Counted from the first letter of the stretch, positions 22,793 through 32,482 are shown. The stretch: 64,000 nucleotides of DNA from Bradyrhizobium diazoefficiens (GCF_016616885.1 NZ_CP067102.1:1082501-1146500); one strand, 5' to 3'. The notes: generated by a model not told the origin, from the letters alone. Numbers and translations: made by a program.

Positions 22793-25700
22793 TCACTCCG
22801 CCGCATCCTTCTGCTCGTCACTCTCTTCCTCTGCCTCCGGCCTCCTTTCCATCCAGCGTGACAGCGTGTTGGAGAAGCGGTCGAGGTAAAGGTAGACGAC
22901 GGGGGTCGTGAACAATGTCAGCGCCTGGCTGACCATGAGGCCGCCGACCATGGCGTAGCCGAGCGGTTGGCGGATCTCGGCGCCGGTGCCGGTGCCGAGC
23001 ATCAGGGGAACGCCGCCGAGCAGCGCCGCCATCGTCGTCATCATGATCGGCCGGAAGCGCAGCAGTGCGGCTTGGCGGATCGATTGCTCCGGCGTCAGAT
23101 GCTGCTCGCGCTCGGCTGCGATGGCGAAGTCCACCATCATGATGCCGTTCTTCTTGACGATGCCGATCAGGAGAATAACCCCGATGAGGGCGATCAGGCT
23201 GAAATCAAAGCCGAAGATCATCAGGATCGCGATTGCGCCGACGCCGGCCGACGGCAGCGTGGACAGGATGGTCAGCGGGTGGATATAGCTCTCGTAGAGC
23301 ACCCCGAGCACCAGATAGACCACGACGAGTGCGGCGAGGATCAGCATCGGTACGGTGCCGAGCGATTGCTGAAACGCCTGTGCGGTCCCCTGGAAGCTCA
23401 TTGACAGCGTCGGCGGCGCGCCCATCTCGCCGACCGCGCGCATCACGGCGGCGGTGGCCTGTCCGAGCGCCACGCCCTCGGCAAGGTTGAAGCTGATCGT
23501 CACCGCCGGAAACTGGCTCTGATGCGCAATTGCGAGCGGCCGCACCGGCTCGCTGTTCCATCTGCAGATGACCGAGAGCGGAACTTCGTCGCCGGTCAGC
23601 GGCGACTTGATGTAGAGCTTGTCGAGCGTGTCGAGCCTGCCTTGCAGCGCCGGTGTGATTTCGAGCACGACGTGATAGCTGTTGGTCTGCGTGAAATATT
23701 GCGCCACCTGGCGCTGGCCGAAGGCGTCGTAGAGCGTGTCGTCGATCAACTGCGGCTGGATGCCATAGCGTGCGGCGGTGTCCCGATTGATCGTGAGCTG
23801 CACTGTCGTGCCCTCGGTCTGCTGGTCGGTGGCGACGTCGCGCAGCTCCGGCAGGCCTCTCATCTCCGTCAGGATCTTTGGCGCCCAGGCATTCAGCTCG
23901 GAAAGATTGGCGTCCTGCAGCGTGAACTCGAACTGGGTGCGGGTGGCGCGGCCGCCGAGCCGCACGTCTTGCGAGGCCTGCATATAGAGGCGCGCGCCCT
24001 CGACCTTGGCGAGCTTCGGCCGCAGCCGCGCGATGATCTGTTGCGCATTGGCGTCGCGCTCCCCGATCGGCTTCAGCGTGACATACATGCGCCCCGAATT
24101 CAGCGCCGTGCCGCCCCCGCCGATGAACATCGCGATGGAATCGACGGCAGGGTCAGCCTGCACGATGGCGTTGAGCTCCTCCTGCCGCCGCTTCATCTCG
24201 GCGAAGGAGATGTCCTGCGGCATTTCCGACACTGCGGTGAGGAAGCCGTTGTCCTGCTGCGGGAAGAAGCCTTTCGGGATCAGGATGAACAGCAGCGCCG
24301 ATAGCGCGACGGTGGCGAAGAAAATGCAAAGCGTGATGAGGCTATGCCTCAGCGCGTGGCCGAGCCCGCGTTCATAGGCGCCGAGCAGCCGCTCGAACAG
24401 CCGCTCGCTCCATTGGTAGACGCGGCCGCTGCGGGCCTCGTGGTCGGAACGCAGGAAGCGCGAAGCCATCATTGGCGTCAGTGTCAGCGACACCACGAGC
24501 GAGACGAAGATCGCCATCGCCAGCGTCACCGCAAATTCGCGGAACAGCCGGCCGATGATGCCGCCCATCAGCAGCAGCGGGATCAGCACGGCGACCAGCG
24601 AGATGCTGATGGAGACGATGGTGAAGCCGATCTCGGCCGCGCCCTTGTAGGCGGCGGTGACCGGGTTCTCGCCCCGCTCGACATAGCGCGTGATGTTCTC
24701 CAGCATCACGATGGCGTCGTCGACCACGAAGCCGACCGCGATGGTCAGCGCCATCAGCGAGAGATTGTCCAGCGAGTAGCCGAACACCCACATCAGCGAG
24801 CAGGCGCCGAGCAGGGCCAGCGGCACGGTGATGCTCGGGATGATCGTGGCCCAGAAACTGCGCAGGAAGATGAAGATCACCATCACCACCAGCACGATGG
24901 TGATCATGAGCGTGATCTGCACTTCCTCGACCGCAGCGCGGATGGTGATGGTGCGGTCGCTGATGGTCTTGATGCTGATCGCGGACGGGATCGCGGCGAT
25001 CAGCCGCGGCAGCTTCTCCTTGATGCGGTTGACCGTGTCGATGACGTTGGCGCCGGGTTGCTTGAAGATCACCAGGAACACGCCGCGCTTGCCGTCGGCC
25101 CAGGCCGCGGTCTTCATGTCCTCCGGTCCCGACACCGCCTCGCCGATGTCGCGAATCCGCAACGGCGCCCCGTTACGATAGGCGACAATCACATCCTGCC
25201 ACTGCGCAGGCTCGAGCAGCTGGTCGTTGGCGTAGACGGTATAGGCGCGCCGCGTGCCGTCGATGTTGCCTTTCGGGCTGTCCGTGGTCGCGATCGCGAT
25301 CTGGCTGCGCACGTCCTCCAGCGACAATCCCTTGGCGACCAGCTTGGCCGGATCGACCTGGATGCGCACCGAGGGCTTCTGCTGCCCGCCGACGAACACC
25401 TGGGCGACACCGGGAATCTGGCTGATCTGCTGCGCAAGCTGGGCATCGGTGCGGTCACTGACGGTGGTCAGCGGCAACGTGTCCGAGGTTGCCGACAGGA
25501 TCATGATCGGCGAGTCCGCCGGGTTGACCTTCCTGTAAGTCGGCGGCGAGGGTAGGTTCTTCGGCAATTGGCCGCCGGCGGCATTGATCGCAGCCTGCAC
25601 GTCGTTGGCGGCAGCGTCGATCAGCCGGTTGAGATCGAACTGGATGGTGATCGATGCCGAGCCGAGCGAGCTCGTCGAGGTCATCTGCGCGATACCGGGG

Positions 25701-25927
25701 ATCTGCGCGAGTTGGCGCTCGAGCGGCTGCGCCACGGAGGAGGCCATCGTTTCGGGGCTGCCGCCTGGAAGCGATGCGGAAACCTGGATGGTCGGAAAGT
25801 CGACCTGCGGTAGCGGCGCAACCGGAAGCAGCGGGTAGGCCACGAGACCTACGAACAGAATGCCCGCCATCAGCAGCGAAGTGCCGATTGGATAGCGGAT
25901 GAACGGAGACGAGAAGCTCTCTTGCAT
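22793..25927 (-). CDS. RND efflux transporter permease (MdtB/MdtC-like)
   Basis: A 1044-residue inner-membrane proton-driven pump with the RND layout: TM1 at about residues 15-35, a large periplasmic loop, TM2-6 (331-480, with VGFVVDDAIVMLENI containing the proton-relay Asp pair), a second periplasmic loop and TM7-12. MdtB/C-type motifs such as LPGGSPETMASSVAQPLERQ are present. These proteins normally need a membrane-fusion partner and an outer-membrane channel, but neither gene is adjacent: htpG is convergent downstream and 426 bp without a gene lies upstream. It starts at ATG 25927; substrates are unknown. Confidence 0.88.
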   Translation of the reverse strand: MQESFSSPFIRYPIGTSLLMAGILFVGLVAYPLLPVAPLPQVDFPTIQVSASLPGGSPETMASSVAQPLERQLAQIPGIAQMTSTSSLGSASITIQFDLNRLIDAAANDVQAAINAAGGQLPKNLPSPPTYRKVNPADSPIMILSATSDTLPLTTVSDRTDAQLAQQISQIPGVAQVFVGGQQKPSVRIQVDPAKLVAKGLSLEDVRSQIAIATTDSPKGNIDGTRRAYTVYANDQLLEPAQWQDVIVAYRNGAPLRIRDIGEAVSGPEDMKTAAWADGKRGVFLVIFKQPGANVIDTVNRIKEKLPRLIAAIPSAISIKTISDRTITIRAAVEEVQITLMITIVLVVMVIFIFLRSFWATIIPSITVPLALLGACSLMWVFGYSLDNLSLMALTIAVGFVVDDAIVMLENITRYVERGENPVTAAYKGAAEIGFTIVSISISLVAVLIPLLLMGGIIGRLFREFAVTLAMAIFVSLVVSLTLTPMMASRFLRSDHEARSGRVYQWSERLFERLLGAYERGLGHALRHSLITLCIFFATVALSALLFILIPKGFFPQQDNGFLTAVSEMPQDISFAEMKRRQEELNAIVQADPAVDSIAMFIGGGGTALNSGRMYVTLKPIGERDANAQQIIARLRPKLAKVEGARLYMQASQDVRLGGRATRTQFEFTLQDANLSELNAWAPKILTEMRGLPELRDVATDQQTEGTTVQLTINRDTAARYGIQPQLIDDTLYDAFGQRQVAQYFTQTNSYHVVLEITPALQGRLDTLDKLYIKSPLTGDEVPLSVICRWNSEPVRPLAIAHQSQFPAVTISFNLAEGVALGQATAAVMRAVGEMGAPPTLSMSFQGTAQAFQQSLGTVPMLILAALVVVYLVLGVLYESYIHPLTILSTLPSAGVGAIAILMIFGFDFSLIALIGVILLIGIVKKNGIMMVDFAIAAEREQHLTPEQSIRQAALLRFRPIMMTTMAALLGGVPLMLGTGTGAEIRQPLGYAMVGGLMVSQALTLFTTPVVYLYLDRFSNTLSRWMERRPEAEEESDEQKDAAE

Positions 25928-26353
25928 GCCCTGAGCCCACAGACCGGCCAGCGCATCTTCTCTCCGCGCATGGCGGAGCCGTGCTCGGGAGCCCGAGCGC
26001 GAATGTGCGTTTCCTTCAGCCCATATGTTTGTTGGTCGCCCTGGAACGTCATCGGTCCGGGGCCGGCGTTGTGATCGAAAGACTAGTCCGTTCGCTCAGG
26101 CCTGCGAACGGTTTCTTGCGCCGGTGGCGTGCGACCTTTGTCGAAGGATGGTTATAGCGAGATATGCGTTCAGTGCAGGCCGGGCACCGAGCGCCTTCTC
26201 GGTTTCAGATCGTTACGGCGCCGTGTCGGATCGTTTTTGGTGCCTGTCACAAGCGAGAGAGGTATAAGCAGGACCGATCGCTTCTACCGCGTTGTTGTGC
26301 CATATCGAAATGGCATAACGCGTGCCGTTACCACCGATTCGAGGAAATGCCCG
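25928..26353. other. 426-bp region without a supported gene
   Basis: This stretch separates the RND pump gene from the DUF3551 pair and must hold both divergent promoters. The frames that stay open through it have no recognisable protein features. One short inverted repeat is visible (GCCATATCGAAATGGC near 26300). No adaptor-protein remnant can be read in it. Confidence 0.5.
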
Positions 26354-26641
26354 ATGCGCCTGCCTCTCCTGACCCTCACCGCCATTGCCACGCTGTTCGT
26401 CGCGGCAGATGCCGGCGCCCAGACCTATGATCCGAAATACCCGGTGTGCATGCACGTCTACACGGGTGGTGGCGGTGGCTTCGGCGGTGGCGGCGGAAGC
26501 TATTTCGACTGCTCCTTCACGTCGCTGGAGCAGTGCCGCGCCACGGCATCGGGCCGCGCGGCCAGCTGCGATGTCAATCCCTACTACGCTTTCGATGAGC
26601 CGTCGCCCTCGCCACGCAAGCGTCACAAGAAGGTGCATTGA
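26354..26641 (+). CDS. DUF3551 small secreted protein, tandem copy 1
   Basis: A 95-residue protein with a signal peptide (LPLLTLTAIATLFVAADAGA, cleavage near AGA-QTYD). The mature part carries the family signature YPVCMHVYTGG, a glycine run, YFDCSFTSLEQCRATASGRA and CDVNPYY. The three to four cysteines probably form disulfides in the periplasm. DUF3551 proteins are short, multicopy and nearly restricted to Bradyrhizobium and relatives; no function is known. The second copy starts 9 nt after it. Confidence 0.8.
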   Translation: MRLPLLTLTAIATLFVAADAGAQTYDPKYPVCMHVYTGGGGGFGGGGGSYFDCSFTSLEQCRATASGRAASCDVNPYYAFDEPSPSPRKRHKKVH

Positions 26642-26650
26642 CGGACTGCG

Positions 26651-26950
26651 ATGCGGTTTTCAGCGGACATCCCGGCGCGCCGATGGTTCGGCTTCATCTC
26701 GACGGTCGGTGCATTGCTCGCGGCTGCGCCGTCGCAAGCCCAGACCTACGACCCCGGTTTTCCCGTCTGCATGCACGTCTTTACCGGCGCGAGCGACGGC
26801 GGCGGTGGGGGATGGTTTGATTGCTCCTTCACGTCGCTGCCGCAATGCCGTGCGACGGCGTCCGGCCGGGCCGCGACCTGTGACCCCAATCCGCATTATC
26901 GTGCGAACGTAGCGCCGCCGCTTCATCAGCCAAGGCAGAACGCCCGCTAG
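26651..26950 (+). CDS. DUF3551 small secreted protein, tandem copy 2
   Basis: A 99-residue paralogue of the preceding gene: an N-terminal hydrophobic segment (WFGFISTVGALLAAAPSQA) followed by FPVCMHVFTGASDGGGGGWF, DCSFTSLPQCRATASGRA and CDPNPHY. The two share the cysteine pattern but differ in the C-terminal tail (basic KRHKKVH in copy 1, PPLHQPRQNAR here). ATG 26651 follows 9 nt after the previous stop. Function unknown. Confidence 0.78.
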   Translation: MRFSADIPARRWFGFISTVGALLAAAPSQAQTYDPGFPVCMHVFTGASDGGGGGWFDCSFTSLPQCRATASGRAATCDPNPHYRANVAPPLHQPRQNAR

Positions 26951-26981
26951 CTTCTTATGATCGGGCCTCCCGCGGGCGCGT

Positions 26982-27962
26982 TTATTCTTTCTTGATCCCC
27001 GACAGCTCCACGACCTTGCGCCAGCGGTCGGTCTCGGCCGCAAGCATGCTGCCGAACTCGCCTGCATTGCCGTGCAGCGGGATCGCGCCGAGCTCGGCGA
27101 TGCGGGCCTTGATCTCGGCGTCGGACAAAGCCGAGTCGACCTCGCGATTGAGCAGGTCGACGATTTCGCGCGGCGTGTCGTAGGGCGCGCCGACGCCATA
27201 GAACGAGGACGTCTCGTAGCCGGGTAGCGTGTCTGCGATCGCCGGCACATCAGGCAGAATCTCCGAGCGCTCGCGCGTGGTGATACCGAGCGCGCGAAGT
27301 TTGCCGGCGCGCACCAGCTCGAAGGACGAGGTGACGTTGTCGAACATGCCCTGGATCTGGCCGCTCATCACGTCAGTCAGGCCCGGTGCGGAGCCGCGAT
27401 AGGGCACGTGGGTGAACTGCACGCCGGCCATCGACTTGAACAGCTCGCCGGAGAGATGCAGCGACGTGCCGATGCCCGACGAGGCGAGCGACATCTTGCC
27501 GGGATTGGCCTTGGCGTAAGCGATGAAGTCGGCGACGCTCTTCACCGGCAGATCGTTGTTGACGACCAGCACCAGCGGAATCCGCGCGACGCCGGCGACC
27601 GGCGTGATGTCCTTGGCGAAATCGTAGGGCAGCGCCGGATCGAACGAGGCATTGATCGCATTCGCAGTCGAGGTCAGCAGCAGCGTGTATCCGTCCGGCG
27701 CGGAGGTGATCACCGCCTGCGTGCCGATATTGCTGCCGGCGCCGGGCTTGTTCTCGACCACGAAGGTCTGGCCGAGCCTGTCGGACAGGCGCTGGCAGAT
27801 CAGCCGCGACAGCACGTCGGTGGCGCCGCCGGGTGCATAGGGCACTACCCATTTCACGCTGCGCGACGGATAAGACGGGTTGCCGATCGCGAAGGCGCGC
27901 GGAGCGATGAGCGTGGCCGCGGCACAGGCGGCGCTCTGAAGGAAACGTCTCTTGCTGATCAT
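26982..27962 (-). CDS. Tripartite tricarboxylate transporter (Bug-type) substrate-binding protein
   Basis: A 326-residue periplasmic binding protein of the TctC/Bug family. The N-terminus (MISKRRFLQSAACAAATLIA) looks like an export signal. Family motifs are WVVPYAPGGATDVLSRL, VENKPGAGSNIGT, SSGIGTSLHLSGELF and VPYRGSAPGLTDVMSGQI. Bug proteins bind carboxylates or other organic acids and usually feed TctAB permeases, but no permease gene lies nearby, which is common because these families expand as orphans. The next gene on the other strand is a CoA ligase. Confidence 0.85.
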   Translation of the reverse strand: MISKRRFLQSAACAAATLIAPRAFAIGNPSYPSRSVKWVVPYAPGGATDVLSRLICQRLSDRLGQTFVVENKPGAGSNIGTQAVITSAPDGYTLLLTSTANAINASFDPALPYDFAKDITPVAGVARIPLVLVVNNDLPVKSVADFIAYAKANPGKMSLASSGIGTSLHLSGELFKSMAGVQFTHVPYRGSAPGLTDVMSGQIQGMFDNVTSSFELVRAGKLRALGITTRERSEILPDVPAIADTLPGYETSSFYGVGAPYDTPREIVDLLNREVDSALSDAEIKARIAELGAIPLHGNAGEFGSMLAAETDRWRKVVELSGIKKE

Positions 27963-28187
27963 CGTGGCCTCCAGTTCATCTCTCGCGCGCGAGAGGGCGC
28001 GCGCGACGCGCTCGAATGACTGGATCTGCTATCGCAAGAATCGCGCCAGGCCGCACGACGTTCCCGTCGGCTTGGTAAAGGATGATCGCAGTTAATCGAG
28101 AGCTAACCGAGTTTTACCGTGTCTCTTAACACCTGGGCAGGGCGCGCGAGCTAAGCTGCCGGGAACAAGCAGATACCGCCCGAAAGA

Positions 28188-30002
28188 ATGAACGGCATGA
28201 CCACCGGCGTCATCGAGCAAACGAAAGCCGCGCGCGCGCCCTCGGCTTCAAAGATCTGGCTGAAGGCGATCGAGCTGACCGCGCGGATCGAGACGCTGCC
28301 GGGCCGCCTCTTCGCCGACCTCGTCGACGATTGGGCTCGTCGCCAGCCCGATCGCGTTGCGCTGGTCACGGACGACGCAAGCCTCGACTATGACGGCCTG
28401 TCGAAGCGCATCAATCGCTATGCGCGCTGGGCACTCTCGGTCGGCGTCGCCAAGGGGGATACTGTCGGCCTGATCATGCCGAACGGCATCGATTATGTCG
28501 CGGCCTGGCTCGGCATCAGCCGTGTTGGCGGCGTGGTGGCGCTGATCAATACGAAGCTGGTCGGGCAGTCTCTCGCGCATTGCCTCGATGTGGCAAAGCC
28601 CTCGCATATCATCGTCGCACATGAGCTCTCGGAGACGCTGGAGAGCGCAACGCCGCATCTGAAGACCGACGCCAAGGTTTGGACCCACGGCGATGCCCGC
28701 GGCGAGCGCGCGATTGATGTCGCGCTTGCCGTGCTCGATGACGTGCCGCTGTCGCCGGAGGAGCGCGGCGGCGTCACCATCGATGATCGCGCGCTGCTGA
28801 TCTACACCTCCGGTACCACCGGCCTGCCGAAGGCTGCCAGCATCAGCCATCGCCGCATCCTCAATTGGGGTTTCTGGTTCGCCGGCCTCGCCGGCGCCAC
28901 GCCGCAGGATCGGCTCTATGATTGCCTGCCGCTGTTCCACTCGGTCGGCGGCATCGTCGCGCCGTGCAGCATGCTCGCCGCCGGCGGCTCGGTGGTGATC
29001 GCTGGAAAGTTTTCGGCCTCCAATTTTTGGCCCGATATCGTGCGGCACGACTGCACGCTGTTTCAGTATATCGGCGAGCTCTGTCGCTATCTGCTCAAGG
29101 CGCCGCCGTCGGAATACGAAAACCGTCACCGTTTGCGGCTCGTCTGTGGCAACGGCCTGCGTGGTGATATCTGGGACGATTTCCAGAGCCGCTTCGCCAT
29201 TCCCCGCATTCTTGAATTCTATGCCGCGACCGAAGGCAATTTCTCGCTGTTCAACGTCGAGGGCCAGCCGGGCACGATCGGCCGCATCCCGCCGCTGCTG
29301 GCGCATCGCTTTCCCGCAGGCCTCGTCAAGCTCGATCCCGACAGCGGCGCGCCGCTGCGCAATGACGAGGGCTTTTGCATCGCCTGCGCCCGCGGCGAGG
29401 CGGGCGAGGCCATCGGCCGTATCGGCAAAGCGGACGAGGGCGGTGGCCGCTTCGAGGGTTATACCGACGCGGGCGAGACCGAGAAGAAGATTCTTCGCGA
29501 CGTCTTCGCCAAGGGCGACGCCTGGTTCCGCACCGGTGATCTGATGCGGCTCGACGACAAGGGCTTCTTCCATTTCGTCGATCGCATCGGCGATACCTTC
29601 CGCTGGAAAGGCGAGAACGTCGCGACCTCCGAGGTCAACGACGCCGTGCGCGATTTTACCGGCGTGGTCGATGCCACAACCTATGGCGTCAGCATCCCCG
29701 GCACTGATGGCCGCGCCGGCATGAGCGCGATCGTCGTGAACGAGGGATTTGATATCGAAGCGTTGCCCGCGCACCTCGCGCAGCGCCTGCCGGTCTACGC
29801 CCGTCCCGTCTTCATCCGCATCTCGCGCGAGCTCGATGCGACCGAGACATTCAAGCAGAAGAAGGGTGAGCTCGCGCGTGAGGGCTTTGACCCGAGCGCG
29901 ATAGAAGACCCGATGTTCATGCTCGAACCGAAATCCGGTGCCTATGTTGCGCTCGATTCCGGGGCGTTTGCGCAGATCGTCGACGGGATGGTCAGGCTGT
30001 AG
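28188..30002 (+). CDS. Long-chain acyl-CoA synthetase, FATP/FadD6-like
   Basis: A 604-residue adenylate-forming ligase of the very-long-chain/FATP branch. The P-loop LLIYTSGTTGLPKAA is near residue 203, the FATP-type EFYAATEGNFSLFN near 345, and DRIGDTFRWKGENVATSEV near 464. It would activate long-chain fatty acids to CoA thioesters at the inner face of the membrane. Two ATG codons (28188 and 28197) are possible starts; I use the first. It lies upstream of, and in the same direction as, the ACP-ligase-reductase genes, 150 bp away, so cotranscription is possible. Confidence 0.85.
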   Translation: MNGMTTGVIEQTKAARAPSASKIWLKAIELTARIETLPGRLFADLVDDWARRQPDRVALVTDDASLDYDGLSKRINRYARWALSVGVAKGDTVGLIMPNGIDYVAAWLGISRVGGVVALINTKLVGQSLAHCLDVAKPSHIIVAHELSETLESATPHLKTDAKVWTHGDARGERAIDVALAVLDDVPLSPEERGGVTIDDRALLIYTSGTTGLPKAASISHRRILNWGFWFAGLAGATPQDRLYDCLPLFHSVGGIVAPCSMLAAGGSVVIAGKFSASNFWPDIVRHDCTLFQYIGELCRYLLKAPPSEYENRHRLRLVCGNGLRGDIWDDFQSRFAIPRILEFYAATEGNFSLFNVEGQPGTIGRIPPLLAHRFPAGLVKLDPDSGAPLRNDEGFCIACARGEAGEAIGRIGKADEGGGRFEGYTDAGETEKKILRDVFAKGDAWFRTGDLMRLDDKGFFHFVDRIGDTFRWKGENVATSEVNDAVRDFTGVVDATTYGVSIPGTDGRAGMSAIVVNEGFDIEALPAHLAQRLPVYARPVFIRISRELDATETFKQKKGELAREGFDPSAIEDPMFMLEPKSGAYVALDSGAFAQIVDGMVRL

Positions 30003-30152
30003 CGCAGCAAAATCCGGAGATAGGTCCAATTTTATCTGAATTGTCCAAGGGGCCATTTACTTCTGTCGGGTAAACAAGCGGCCGTGGGAGGCGGTCATCA
30101 AGAGCCGCCGCAAGACATACGATCGATTAACTAAGTAAAGGGCGAGCCAGCC

Positions 30153-30398
30153 ATGTCGGTACGGTCCAAGGTTATCGAAGCGATCCAGCAGATCGCCAAA
30201 GAGCAGCACGTTGCGCTTCCCGCCCTCTCGGACGATCTGTCGCTGCACGAGACGGGCTTCGACTCGCTCGCTTTCGCGATCCTGGTCGCGCGTCTCGAGG
30301 ACGAGACCGGCGTCGATCCCTTCACTATTTCCGAGGACGCAGCGTTCCCCGCCACCGTGGGTGATTTCGTGCGGGCCTACGAAAATGTCCCCGCGTGA
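30153..30398 (+). CDS. Stand-alone acyl carrier protein
   Basis: An 81-residue acidic four-helix carrier protein. The phosphopantetheine serine is Ser38 in ETGFDSLAFAIL; the GFDSL variant differs from the DSL core of the housekeeping AcpP, so this is a specialised carrier. The last codons (ENVPA) overlap the start of the next gene by 14 nt. The partner ligase downstream probably loads it. AAAGGGCGAG before ATG 30153 is the ribosome site. It is clearly not acpP, which normally sits between fabG and fabF. Confidence 0.85.
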   Translation: MSVRSKVIEAIQQIAKEQHVALPALSDDLSLHETGFDSLAFAILVARLEDETGVDPFTISEDAAFPATVGDFVRAYENVPA

Positions 30399-31767
30399 AA
30401 TCTTTGCGCTCCGCGACCACCTTGGCGTGGAGCTGACCGGCCGTACCCTGTCGGATGCGCACCATGTGGTGTCGCTGACTGACATCCTGTCGCAGACGGT
30501 CTTGGGTGGCCGCCTGCGCGAGCTGTCCGGCCGCGCGGTCTTGCTAAATCTGTCCGACCAGCTTCGGTCGGGCCTCGCCATGATCGAACTCGACGGTATC
30601 GCCCGTCGCATGTTGCTGTGTCCGCCGGATATCAACCCGGCGCATCTGGACGCGCTGATCGCCGATGCCGGGGTCGACGCCGTCGTCACCGACGAGCCTG
30701 ATCGCTGGGCTGCGAGCGGCGTGCCGCTGGTCGTTACGGCACAATTGCCGCTTCAAGCCACGGCGCCTGCGCAGACCGAGCGCGCGACCGAATGGTTGAT
30801 GCTGACCTCGGGCACATCAGGCGTGCCGAAAATCGTCGGCCATACCCTGGAAGCACTCACCGGCGCCATCGTTGCCGAAGGCCTTGCGAAGGGCCCGGCG
30901 CCGGTCTGGGCCACGTTCTACGACATTCGCCGCTATGGCGGCCTGCAGATCTTCCTTCGCGCCGTCCTCTCCGGTGGCTCGATGGTGCTGTCGGAGCCGC
31001 ACGAGGCGCTCGCCGATCACGTCACGCGGCTGAACGCGCGCGGGGTCTCCCACATCTCAGGTACGCCCTCGCACTGGCGCAAGCTCCTGATGAGCGGCTC
31101 GGCCGCGCAGTTCGCGCCCGGCTACGTCCGCCTTTCCGGCGAGATCGCCGATCAGGCCGTGCTCGACGGTCTCAAGGCGGCATTCCCCAACTCATCTGTC
31201 GGCCATGCCTATGCCTCGACCGAGGCCGGCGTGGGCTTCGCCGTCAATGACGGGCTCGAAGGTTTTCCGGCGAACTATCTCGGCAACCGTAACGGCGTCG
31301 AGATGAAGGTCGTCGATGGGTCGCTGCGGATCCGCTCGACGCGGACGGCGCACGCCTATATCGGCCGCAATGCGCCTGCGCTCACCGATGGTGACGGTTT
31401 CGTCGACAGTGGCGATATCGTCGAACTGCGCGGTGACCGCTATTATTTCGTTGGCCGCCGCGGCGGCATCATCAACATCGGTGGGCTGAAAGTTCACCCG
31501 GAAGAGATCGAGGCGGCGATCAACCGTCATCCCGACGTGCGGATGTCGCGGGCGAAATCGCGGCGCAGCCCGATCACGGGCGGCATCGTCGTCGCCGACG
31601 TGATCCTCGCCGACGGCACCGACCAGCCACGCGCAAAGGAAATTCGCGACCAGATCCTGGATCAGTGCCGCGCGCAACTGGCGTCCCACAAGGTTCCGGC
31701 GGTGATCCGCTTCGTCGAGGCGCTCGACGTCACCCCGGCCGGCAAACTGGCGCGCACCGATGCATAA
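30385..31767 (+). CDS. AMP-dependent ligase, probably loads the adjacent carrier protein
   Basis: A 460-residue adenylate-forming enzyme. The P-loop is WLMLTSGTSGVPKIVGH near residue 135; SSVGHAYASTEAGVGFAV near 271 is the A5 region; DSGDIVELRGDRYYFVGRRG and INIGGLKVHPEEIE are the hinge and A8; and the late TPAGKLAR carries the catalytic lysine. It is shorter than CoA ligases at the N-terminus, like DltA-type or aryl/acyl-ACP ligases. The start ATG 30385 overlaps the ACP gene by 14 nt, and its end overlaps the reductase gene by 8 nt, so all three are coupled. The acyl substrate is unknown. Confidence 0.8.
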   Translation: MSPREIFALRDHLGVELTGRTLSDAHHVVSLTDILSQTVLGGRLRELSGRAVLLNLSDQLRSGLAMIELDGIARRMLLCPPDINPAHLDALIADAGVDAVVTDEPDRWAASGVPLVVTAQLPLQATAPAQTERATEWLMLTSGTSGVPKIVGHTLEALTGAIVAEGLAKGPAPVWATFYDIRRYGGLQIFLRAVLSGGSMVLSEPHEALADHVTRLNARGVSHISGTPSHWRKLLMSGSAAQFAPGYVRLSGEIADQAVLDGLKAAFPNSSVGHAYASTEAGVGFAVNDGLEGFPANYLGNRNGVEMKVVDGSLRIRSTRTAHAYIGRNAPALTDGDGFVDSGDIVELRGDRYYFVGRRGGIINIGGLKVHPEEIEAAINRHPDVRMSRAKSRRSPITGGIVVADVILADGTDQPRAKEIRDQILDQCRAQLASHKVPAVIRFVEALDVTPAGKLARTDA

Positions 31768-32482
31768 TGTTCTCGTCACCGGCGGCAGCCGCGGCATTGG
31801 CCTTGCGATCGGCAAGCGTCTGGTCAGCGCCGGCTACAACGTGATCGCGGCCGCGCGACGCGAGACCGATGAGCTCAAGGCCGCGATCGCCGGGTCTGAG
31901 GGCCGCCTGCATTTCCGCGCCTGCGACCTTGCCGTGATCGATGCGATTCCGGCTTTCGCAAAGCTCGTGCGTGATGAGTTCGGTCCGACCTATGGCCTCA
32001 TCAACAATGCCGGCCTCGGCACCGAAGGCCTGCTCGCCACCATGCACAATTCCGAGATCGAGGCGCTGGTGCAGCTCAACGTGCTCTCGCCGATCATTCT
32101 CACCAAATATGTCGCGCGCCAGATGATGGCGGATGGCGCCGGCCGCATCATCAACATCTCATCGATCATCGCCACCACAGGCTATAACGGCCTTTCGGTC
32201 TACGGTGCGACCAAGGCCGCCGCCACCGGATTCACTCGCTCGCTCGCACGCGAGGTCGGCAAGCTCGGCATCACCGTGAACGCGATCGCGCCCGGCTTTA
32301 TCGACACCGAGCTGACGCACAGTCTCTCCGACGACGCCCGCAAGCGCATCGCCGGCCGCAGCGCGCTACGCCGCCTGCCGGAGACCGACGACGTCGCGCA
32401 CATGGTGGAATATCTGCTCGGCGAGGGCGGCCGCAACGTGACCGGCACCGTGTTCACGATCGACGCCGGGAACACGGCCTAA
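31760..32482 (+). CDS. FabG-like 3-oxoacyl-[ACP] reductase (SDR)
   Basis: A 240-residue short-chain dehydrogenase with the NADPH loop TGGSRGIGLAIG at residues 7-18, NNAGLG near 83, NISSIIATTGYNG near 131 and the catalytic YGATKAA near 148; TVNAIAPGFIDTEL is typical of FabG. The start overlaps the ligase gene by 8 nt. With a carrier protein and loading ligase immediately upstream, reduction of a carrier-bound 3-keto group is the natural reading, although no ketosynthase is encoded next to it. Confidence 0.82.
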   Translation: MHNVLVTGGSRGIGLAIGKRLVSAGYNVIAAARRETDELKAAIAGSEGRLHFRACDLAVIDAIPAFAKLVRDEFGPTYGLINNAGLGTEGLLATMHNSEIEALVQLNVLSPIILTKYVARQMMADGAGRIINISSIIATTGYNGLSVYGATKAAATGFTRSLAREVGKLGITVNAIAPGFIDTELTHSLSDDARKRIAGRSALRRLPETDDVAHMVEYLLGEGGRNVTGTVFTIDAGNTA

